This document shows, one piece after another, positions 6,557 to 11,878 of a DNA stretch of 11,878 nt. The stretch lies in NCBI GenBank assembly GCA_013044365.1, contig JABEUP010000170.1:1-11878 (forward strand). Direction: 5' to 3'. The position numbers and the translations under genes are program-made. The notes beneath the pieces were generated by a model. That model had not been told where the DNA came from and searched no databases. It worked only from the letters and a program-made list of their open reading frames with translations. Within the stretch, counting starts at the first letter, position 1; every line of letters starts with the position of its first letter. Source of the DNA: Acidimicrobiaceae bacterium. GTDB taxonomy: Bacteria; Actinomycetota; Acidimicrobiia; Acidimicrobiales; Acidimicrobiaceae.

Positions 6557-6706
6557 ATGTTCCAAAACCAAAGAATGAATCGAGTTGTCAGGCTCATGCA
6601 TGATGTGGCCTCACTAAATCCGATGTTGGACAAGATTGATCACAGCAGGCTTGCTTCTGCCGCAATTTCAGTGCTCCTTCAAAGCCGTACCCACTTTGAC
6701 CAGTAG
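6557..6706 (+). CDS. Weak candidate small ORF or gene remnant, function unknown
   Basis: A 49-codon plus-strand frame from ATG to TAG, and the only plausible plus-strand coding stretch in the window. I do not recognise it. The peptide is mixed hydrophilic and amphipathic (VVRLMHDVASLNPMLDKIDH in the middle), with no membrane segment or signal peptide, and its composition looks more protein-like than the other frames in this gap. There is no Shine-Dalgarno sequence above the ATG, and the frame ends without a recognisable domain. It could be the start of a decayed gene, a small protein, or chance. Confidence 0.15.
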   Translation: MFQNQRMNRVVRLMHDVASLNPMLDKIDHSRLASAAISVLLQSRTHFDQ

Positions 6707-6845
6707 ATATGCCTGCAACATCAGTGTGATAGACCGGCGCGAGCACCTAATCTTCGCCCATCGCGGCAGGCCCGTTCAAGGACTTTTCGGTTGCCAACTA
6801 TGGCAGTTTTCACTTGGATACAGATAGCCGCTTTATGACTTCTTC

Positions 6846-6875
6846 AAAATTTTCTATCGCCTAGAAATTGGCGAT
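6846..6875 (-). terminator. Terminator-like hairpin downstream of the debranching enzyme gene
   Basis: On the minus strand a perfect six-base stem ATCGCC/GGCGAT with an eight-base loop (6875-6856) is followed by AGAAAATTTTG, so a four-T run comes six bases after the stem. It sits about 64 bases past the stop of the gene at 6939-9104. The T run is short and displaced, so termination would be partial at best. Confidence 0.35.
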
Positions 6876-6938
6876 CTGCCAAGGTAACAAGCCGGTCATG
6901 TGGATTTCGAATATGGTCGATTTGCCGATGCCACCATC

Positions 6939-9104
6939 TCAATCCACCTTCACTTCAAGGCCATCGCCGCCGGCCAAAACATCGACACCATAGGTGCCGT
7001 CAGGCTGGCTGGAGACGCGGAGGTCTACCGAGACACTCCCTATCCGAAGCTGTCGCAGGGTCACCTCCGACATCCATGCGGGAAGTGCCGGACGTAGGTG
7101 CACAACCCCGGCGGCCGCGTCGGCGTCCAGGCCGAGGAGCGTGACAACGAAATGGATAAGGGCGCCGGACGACCAAGCTTGGGGAACATTTGCTCCGAGG
7201 TACTGGACGGGGTACGCGCCCGGATCTCTAGTCAACCCAGCAAAGAGCTCGGGCAGGCGCTGCGAAGTGAATCTCGACGTAGCATCGAATATGCCCGCCG
7301 CCACCTTTATCGCCTCTTCGTCGAACCCGTAGGCTCGGAAGCCAGCGGCGGCGATGGCATTGTCATGTGGCCACACTGAACCTCGTTGGTATGAGAGCGG
7401 GTCATAGGCTGCATGGTCGGACGAAAGTGTACGAATCCCCCATCCACTCCACATGTCTGTGGCCATCAGCCGCTTCACGACTCGTGCCGCCCTCTCAGGT
7501 TCGACCGCCTGCTGCCACAGGAGATGGGCTGGGTTGGATGACACCGATTCGATCGGGTTTTTGTCGCCATCTAGACCCATGTAGTAGGTACCTTCCTCTT
7601 CCCACCAAAAACGCTCTTCGATTTGGCTAGCCAGCCGATCAGCCTCCGAACGCAGACGTGAGGCGACCTTGCGGTCTCCGAAGACATCCTGAGTAACATC
7701 AGCCCATGCCCGTTTGGCGGCCACAACCATACCTTGGTGCTCACACAAAGCGATTGGCAGTTTGGCGAGACTTCCGTCACCCATGACTATGGCATCCGGG
7801 GAATCCTTCCAACCCTGGTTGTAATATCCATCTGGAGTGCGCATCTTGTACTCCTGAAGCCCGTCGCCATCAGAGTCGCCGTCACGATCGACCCAGGCTA
7901 GGGCCCGGCTGACGTTGGGACGGATAGCCTCGAGTGCGTCGCGGTCCCCATGCCATCCCCAGGCCTTCGCAGCCACTAGCACGTAGAGCGTGGATATCTC
8001 GTGACCACCGTAGTAAGGGGTGTGAGGGATGAGGTGGAGAGCGGCCAGCTCGCCGTGGCGCACCTCGTGCTCGATCTTGCCTGGCTGCATGTCCCGGATA
8101 TCGTCATAGGAGTCCGCCTGCAAGCTGGCCAGCGCCCGCAGACTCCCGAGGGCAAACCGGGGAGAGACAGCCAGGGTCTGGAATGATGCGGTAAGAGCGT
8201 CTCGGCCAAACAGGCTGACAAACCAGGGAATGCCTGCGGCAGGCACCCAAGCTTCGGGGTCATCGGTTTCCTCATCAGACCCGGCAAGATCGTCATGGTG
8301 GTGCAGGCGCAAGCCTGCAAGGTCGTCGACAGCTTGGCGCAAAGCAATCGTCACCCCGGGATTCGAGGTATCGAAAATGGTCGCCTGCGCCACCCAACGA
8401 CTCCTGGCAACCTCTTCTTCCGAATCAGCCTCGAGAAGCTGGTGGCACGGACGGGTCACTCGACGTTCTTTGCCGTCAATAACAGGCATCCACCAAAGAC
8501 ACGAATGCCACGAGCCAGCCGGGGGAACCACGATCCTGAACACGATGCCCCCATTGGCAAACTCAGGAGGTGAATCGTTATTGGTTACCTCGAGTACAAG
8601 TGATCGTTCGAACTCACCGTTGTTATAGCTGGTGGTGAGCCGTCGGTTCTCCTCGTCCCAGATGCTGCGAATGGAGCCTCGCCTAATACGATGATGGGCC
8701 TTGACATCAAAGATGTCGGCGAAGTCGGACTCGATGCTCACCTCAAGGTCAATCGCCACCTCATTGCGATTCTGATTGGTGAGGTCGTAATCCTCATGAA
8801 TGCCGGGTCCGACCGTCCGATCGACACGCAGGTGGAGAGAGTGCTCGGGAATGTCCGGGCCTGCCGATCCAATAAGCGCGGGATTGGTTAACTCGAAACG
8901 TGCCGAGTGAGGCCGGGTGGCCGCTCCATTTAGAAGAATCGGGCGCGCACCGCCGAGCTTGAGTCGGTATCCCGAAACGACCCGGGTGTCGGCAGCAAAG
9001 TAGCCCTGCTCCTTGGTTCCCGAGATCTCCCCCGACAATTCACTGATGACGACCTCATCGTCGAAATGCGTGGACACTACTGGTAGTCCAACCGAAACTT
9101 CCAT
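6939..9104 (-). CDS. Glycogen debranching / amylo-alpha-1,6-glucosidase family protein
   Basis: A cytosolic glycosidase of 721 aa, a normal length for this bacterial family. Residues 1 to about 235 form the beta-rich N-terminal domain of bacterial debranching-type enzymes, with the typical GEISGTKEQGYFAADTR opening. From about 255 to 690 lies an (alpha/alpha)6-barrel. Visible barrel motifs are GIPWFVSLFGRDAL (291-304), YYNQGWKDSPDAI (427-439) with Asp434 as likely general acid, RGSVWPHDNA (574-583), and LPELF (617-621) with Glu619 as likely base; these roles are inferred from related barrels. No signal peptide. The ATG at 9102-9104 is preferred because AAAGGA lies eight bases upstream; a TTG start 16 codons earlier has no ribosome binding site. 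It shares direction with the sugar symporter and aldolase genes to its right. The exact substrate (glycogen limit dextrin, another alpha-glucoside or a compatible solute) cannot be read from the sequence. Confidence 0.88.
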   Translation of the reverse strand: MEVSVGLPVVSTHFDDEVVISELSGEISGTKEQGYFAADTRVVSGYRLKLGGARPILLNGAATRPHSARFELTNPALIGSAGPDIPEHSLHLRVDRTVGPGIHEDYDLTNQNRNEVAIDLEVSIESDFADIFDVKAHHRIRRGSIRSIWDEENRRLTTSYNNGEFERSLVLEVTNNDSPPEFANGGIVFRIVVPPAGSWHSCLWWMPVIDGKERRVTRPCHQLLEADSEEEVARSRWVAQATIFDTSNPGVTIALRQAVDDLAGLRLHHHDDLAGSDEETDDPEAWVPAAGIPWFVSLFGRDALTASFQTLAVSPRFALGSLRALASLQADSYDDIRDMQPGKIEHEVRHGELAALHLIPHTPYYGGHEISTLYVLVAAKAWGWHGDRDALEAIRPNVSRALAWVDRDGDSDGDGLQEYKMRTPDGYYNQGWKDSPDAIVMGDGSLAKLPIALCEHQGMVVAAKRAWADVTQDVFGDRKVASRLRSEADRLASQIEERFWWEEEGTYYMGLDGDKNPIESVSSNPAHLLWQQAVEPERAARVVKRLMATDMWSGWGIRTLSSDHAAYDPLSYQRGSVWPHDNAIAAAGFRAYGFDEEAIKVAAGIFDATSRFTSQRLPELFAGLTRDPGAYPVQYLGANVPQAWSSGALIHFVVTLLGLDADAAAGVVHLRPALPAWMSEVTLRQLRIGSVSVDLRVSSQPDGTYGVDVLAGGDGLEVKVD

Positions 9105-9253
9105 TTTCTCATTCCTTTCTCGATGGGATTTCACACCACTGGCAAGCGCCAATTAATACTCCGACCAGATAGGTTTCCCGCTGTCGAACCGCCATATTGA
9201 GATATTGCGCACAACCGGGTGTACTAAAACAGAGGGCGACACTCCTATCCACG

Positions 9254-9277
9254 CTCGAACAAAGCCTATCTTGAACA
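9254..9277. repeat. Short direct repeat in the symporter-debranching enzyme gap
   Basis: On the minus strand, TGTTCAAG (9277-9270) and TGTTCGAG (9261-9254) are start-to-start 16 bases apart, about one and a half helical turns, roughly 150 bases above the debranching gene start. It could be a regulator site, but two near-identical octamers can also arise by chance. Confidence 0.2.
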
Positions 9278-9307
9278 GGCATTCATCGATATAACATCGC
9301 AGTAGGG

Positions 9308-10723
9308 TCATTTTGGCCTAGCCGCCGTCGAGCTCTTACTTCTGAAAAGATCCCGTTCTATTTCCTGAAGGCTGCGGTTCTTTGTCTCCGGCACGCGTCG
9401 TTGAAAGTAGACAAGGGCGACAATAGTCAGGAAGGCGAAGAGTAAGAAGGTGCCCGATCCGTGGATGGTGCCAAGCAGCGTAAGGAAGGATATGGTAACG
9501 ATGAAGTTCGCTCCCCAGTTGGCAACGGTAGCAACGCTCATAGCCTGGCCCCTAATGCCGACAGGATAGATCTCGCTGATCAGTAACCAGAAGGTGGGTC
9601 CGAGGCCGATGGCAAACGATCCGGTATAGACGAGCAGGGCGATAATGGCGATAATGGCCGTCGCACCGGTAAGGTGGCTCCCACCTACGACAAACGCAAG
9701 AGCAAGGACGACCAGTGAGACAGCCATGCCGGTCGTTCCTCCCAACAACAGCGGTCGGCGGCCAACCCGGTCGATCAATCGGATGGCAACTATAGTCATT
9801 CCCACATTGACGACGCCGTTGGCAACGTTGGCAAGTAGCGCTGCCGAATTGCCGAGCCCTGCGCCGTGCAGGAGGGTCGGGGCATAGTAAATGATAGTAT
9901 TGATACCAGTCACCTGCTGGAACACTGCGAGAAGAACCCCGACAGTAAGCATCCCGCGCACGGCTGGGTTGAACAGATCTTTGGCTGTAGTCTTTTTCTT
10001 GCTAAGTTCCCGTACCTCGATGATCTCGGCTTCGATGTCGGTACTGGCGCGGACCCGATGCAAGACGGCCCGAGCCTCCTCCTCTCTGCCCTGAGAGATC
10101 AACCAGTGCGGACTCTCGTGCTGGAAGAGCATGCCTACGAAAAGCGCAGCGGCAGGGATAGTGGCCAGGCCAAACATGAGCCGCCAGTTTTGAGTGTAGG
10201 AGAGTCCATAGTCGACCAAATAAGCCGTGAGAATGCCCGAAGTGATGGCCAACTGGTTGAAGCTGACAAGCGCGCCTCGAATCTGGGGCGGAGCTGCCTC
10301 GCCAATGTAAAGCGGCACAACCATAGAGGCTGAACCCACGGCAACGCCAATCACGAAGCGCATAACAACCAACGACATTAAATTAGGTGACAACGCTGCG
10401 CCGATGACGCCAGCCATGAACAGCACTGATGTCATCAGGACCGTCGGCCGTCTCCCGACCTTGTCAGCAATTTTGCCGGCGAAGAACGCGCCAACCATCG
10501 CTCCTACCAGGAGGAGGCTGGTGACGAGTTCCTTGTCGAATGAAGAAAGCTTACCGAAGTCAACGTGCAAAAACAGCAATGCACCCGATACGACGCCGGT
10601 ATCGTAACCGAACAGCAGTCCCCCGAGCGCGGTGATTGCAGCAGCCCAGAACACGTGTCGGCGTATCGTGCGGGCGGTAAGCTCCGGCGGGATCCTCCGC
10701 GTTAACGGTGGGTTAGCATGCAT
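9308..10723 (-). CDS. Sugar/H+ symporter of the major facilitator superfamily (sugar porter family)
   Basis: A twelve-helix inner-membrane transporter of 471 aa, close to the XylE/AraE/GalP group of proton-coupled pentose and hexose importers. The diagnostic motifs are in order: GGLLFGYDTGVVSGA in helix 1 (34-48), DKVGRRP in the loop between helices 2 and 3 (87-93), GEAAPPQIRG after helix 4 (141-150), HESPHWL before the central loop (202-208), FQQVTGINTIIYYAP in helix 7 (268-282) with the sugar-binding QQ and N, DRVGRRP in the second half, and RVPETKNRSLQEIE at the C-terminus. I chose the ATG at 10721-10723, with GAGAGGA six bases upstream; an in-frame start 25 codons earlier adds a non-conserved tail and has no such site. 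It sits 217 bases below the aldolase gene. The sugar (glucose, galactose, xylose, arabinose or inositol) cannot be decided. Confidence 0.94.
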   Translation of the reverse strand: MHANPPLTRRIPPELTARTIRRHVFWAAAITALGGLLFGYDTGVVSGALLFLHVDFGKLSSFDKELVTSLLLVGAMVGAFFAGKIADKVGRRPTVLMTSVLFMAGVIGAALSPNLMSLVVMRFVIGVAVGSASMVVPLYIGEAAPPQIRGALVSFNQLAITSGILTAYLVDYGLSYTQNWRLMFGLATIPAAALFVGMLFQHESPHWLISQGREEEARAVLHRVRASTDIEAEIIEVRELSKKKTTAKDLFNPAVRGMLTVGVLLAVFQQVTGINTIIYYAPTLLHGAGLGNSAALLANVANGVVNVGMTIVAIRLIDRVGRRPLLLGGTTGMAVSLVVLALAFVVGGSHLTGATAIIAIIALLVYTGSFAIGLGPTFWLLISEIYPVGIRGQAMSVATVANWGANFIVTISFLTLLGTIHGSGTFLLFAFLTIVALVYFQRRVPETKNRSLQEIERDLFRSKSSTAARPK

Positions 10724-10940
10724 GATGCTTCCTCTCGTCAACCGACAAGATGACAAAGCCAGTGAATCGTGGTTCGAGATGGCTGGACCGGGGAGCATTT
10801 AATCCCCATCCCGGAATCAGTGCGAGGGTGGTGGTGGGAGACTCAGAAACCACTGGGGGCCAATGGTCCCGGGTGCCAAGACCCATCACATTTTTCACTT
10901 GCACCAGACTGGCAATCCCGGATACGACGACTGCCACGCG

Positions 10941-11878
10941 TCAGGCCACCGTGATCGAGGAGTCGAGGAAAACGTCCTGCACCGCATGGAGAAGCTCAAC
11001 CCCCTCAGGCATAGGTCTCTCAAAGGACTTACGGCCGACTATGAGCCCGACTCCTCCGGCACGCTTATTGATTACCGCGGTGCGTACGGCTTGGGCCAGG
11101 TCATTAGTTCCGTCCGATCCGCCTCCGGAGTTGATGAGTCCGATTCGGCCCAGATAACAGTTGGCCACCTGCCATCGAGTGAGGTCAATCGGGTGATCGG
11201 TGGTGAGTTCTGAGTAAACGATCGGGTCAGTTTTGCCGAAGTCCACCGCGGGATAGCCGCCATTGCATGTGGCCTGCTTTTGCTTAATGAGGTCGGCTTC
11301 GATGGTCACGCCGAGGTAGTTTGCCTGTCCGGTGAGGTCCGCTGCAGTCTCGTAGTTTACTCCGTCACGCTCAAAGGCGTCGTTTCGCAGGTAGCACCAC
11401 AGCACGGTAAACAATCCGAGTCGGTGAGCCTCGGCAAACGCGGCACTCACCTCGACCAATTGACGGTCGGCATCTTCGGAACCGAAGTAGATAGTCGCCC
11501 CCACACCCACTGCCCCGAGATCAAACGCCTGGCGTACCGAAGCGAAGAAGACCTGGCGGCTGTGGTTTGGGTAAGTGAGCAACTCGTTGTGGTTGAGCTT
11601 TACGATGAATGGTATTCGATGGGCATAACGGCGAGCGACCATGCCGAGCACCCCCAAGGTGGAAGCAATGGCATTGCACCCGCCTTCGACCGCCAACTCA
11701 CATAGATTCGAGGGGTCGAAATAGATAGGGATTCGAGCGAAGCTGGCCGCCCCCGAATGCTCAACCCCTTGATCAACGGGCAGGATCGACAAGTAGCCGG
11801 TGCCCCCCAGTCGGCCATGGTCGTACATGGGCGCCAGGTTACTCAGGACAGCAACGGAGCGGTCGCTCTGTCCCATGA
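10941..11878 (-). CDS. fbaB: Fructose-bisphosphate aldolase class I (FbaB type), 5' end cut by window edge
   Basis: A Schiff-base aldolase interconverting fructose-1,6-bisphosphate with dihydroxyacetone phosphate and glyceraldehyde-3-phosphate, in glycolysis and gluconeogenesis. The match to E. coli FbaB, as I recall it, is close along the whole visible length: GTGYLSILPVDQGVEHS, a YAHRIPFIVKLNHNE segment, GAVGVGATIYFGSE, TVLWCYLRNDAF, ADLTGQANYL, LIKQK, INSGGG, AVINKRAGGVGLIVGRKSF and the C-terminal AVQDVFLDS. The Asp of PVDQG and the lysines of the barrel strands are present; SGGG and GRKSF are the phosphate-binding loops. An ATG is visible at 11874-11876, but E. coli FbaB has roughly 40 residues before the same point, so the true start most likely lies beyond the right edge. 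The sugar symporter gene follows after 217 bases. Misidentification is unlikely; only the start is unknown. Confidence 0.95.
   Translation of the reverse strand, partial: MGQSDRSVAVLSNLAPMYDHGRLGGTGYLSILPVDQGVEHSGAASFARIPIYFDPSNLCELAVEGGCNAIASTLGVLGMVARRYAHRIPFIVKLNHNELLTYPNHSRQVFFASVRQAFDLGAVGVGATIYFGSEDADRQLVEVSAAFAEAHRLGLFTVLWCYLRNDAFERDGVNYETAADLTGQANYLGVTIEADLIKQKQATCNGGYPAVDFGKTDPIVYSELTTDHPIDLTRWQVANCYLGRIGLINSGGGSDGTNDLAQAVRTAVINKRAGGVGLIVGRKSFERPMPEGVELLHAVQDVFLDSSITVA

Larger units (their letters stand above)
6286..6938. other. 650-base gap between the KimA-like gene and the debranching enzyme gene
   Basis: No gene is firmly supported here. The right end carries a terminator-like hairpin for the debranching gene (6846-6875) and the left end must hold the leader of the KimA-like gene, with a possible promoter at 6389-6417. 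A plus-strand frame at 6557-6706 is a weak small-gene candidate. Another plus frame (6636-6827, TTG start) shows no domain. I looked on the minus strand for the c-di-AMP (ydaO) riboswitch core and did not see it. Confidence 0.5.

Noticed and set aside
6286..6700. c-di-AMP (ydaO) riboswitch above the KimA-like gene
   Set aside because: Expected from Bacillus, but I could not find the conserved core segments on the minus strand.
6861..6938. In-frame continuation after the debranching enzyme stop reading DGGIGKSTIF, like a P-loop
   Set aside because: It follows a proper TGA, lasts only about 26 codons to a TAG, and has no ATPase continuation; most likely chance.
9105..9152. Upstream TTG start extending the debranching enzyme by 16 residues
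   Set aside because: There is no ribosome binding site, while AAAGGA sits at good spacing before the ATG at 9104, where the conserved N-terminus begins.
10724..10798. 25-residue N-terminal extension of the sugar symporter
   Set aside because: The extension is not family-like, and GAGAGGA precedes the ATG at 10723.
10713..10937. 74-codon minus-strand frame between the aldolase and symporter
   Set aside because: It overlaps the symporter start, shows no domain and ends in symporter leader sequence; it looks like a leader region.
1..11878. CRISPR array, transposase or insertion-sequence ends
   Set aside because: I saw no regularly spaced repeats, no transposase motifs and no terminal inverted repeats with target duplications.

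Overview
All confidently called genes in this window lie on the minus strand, so transcription runs from high to low coordinates. Base composition is moderate overall. By eye, the carbohydrate genes at the right are more GC-rich than the stretch around 900-2790; I did not compute this. The FbaB-type aldolase, the bacterial-type glycogen debranching enzyme, the KimA-type potassium permease, the branch of ClC protein and the cobU-cobS pair under a B12 riboswitch together suggest a free-living actinobacterium. A moderate-GC Acidimicrobiia-like organism is my best guess, held with low confidence.

Layout from left to right. (1) 1-880: a cobalamin-salvage unit with a cobalamin riboswitch, then cobU (GTG start), then cobS, whose start overlaps the cobU stop and which runs off the left edge. 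(2) 881-2790: a gene-poor accessory patch with an intact RelBE-type toxin-antitoxin pair and a decayed second pair. The second pair is an XRE-type antitoxin gene broken by one extra base, followed by the first ~25 codons of a nucleotidyltransferase-like partner. (3) 2794-6285: a KimA-like K+ permease followed by a ClC chloride transporter, likely an ion and osmotic homeostasis pair. (4) 6286-6938: a 650-base gap with a possible promoter for the permease, a weak small ORF, and a terminator-like hairpin for the next gene to the right. (5) 6939-11878: a sugar-metabolism run with class I fructose-bisphosphate aldolase (5' end cut by the right edge), a sugar/H+ symporter and a glycogen-debranching-type glycosidase.

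The sugar genes would bring in hexose or pentose, trim glucans or glucosides in the cytoplasm, and pass carbon through glycolysis or gluconeogenesis. The permease and ClC pair would move K+ and Cl-. I found no CRISPR array, insertion sequence, rRNA or complete tRNA, and no clearly new multi-gene system. The observations most worth a second look are the decayed antitoxin/nucleotidyltransferase pair, the ClC protein lacking the usual internal proton glutamate and with altered filter motifs, and the KimA-ClC pairing.
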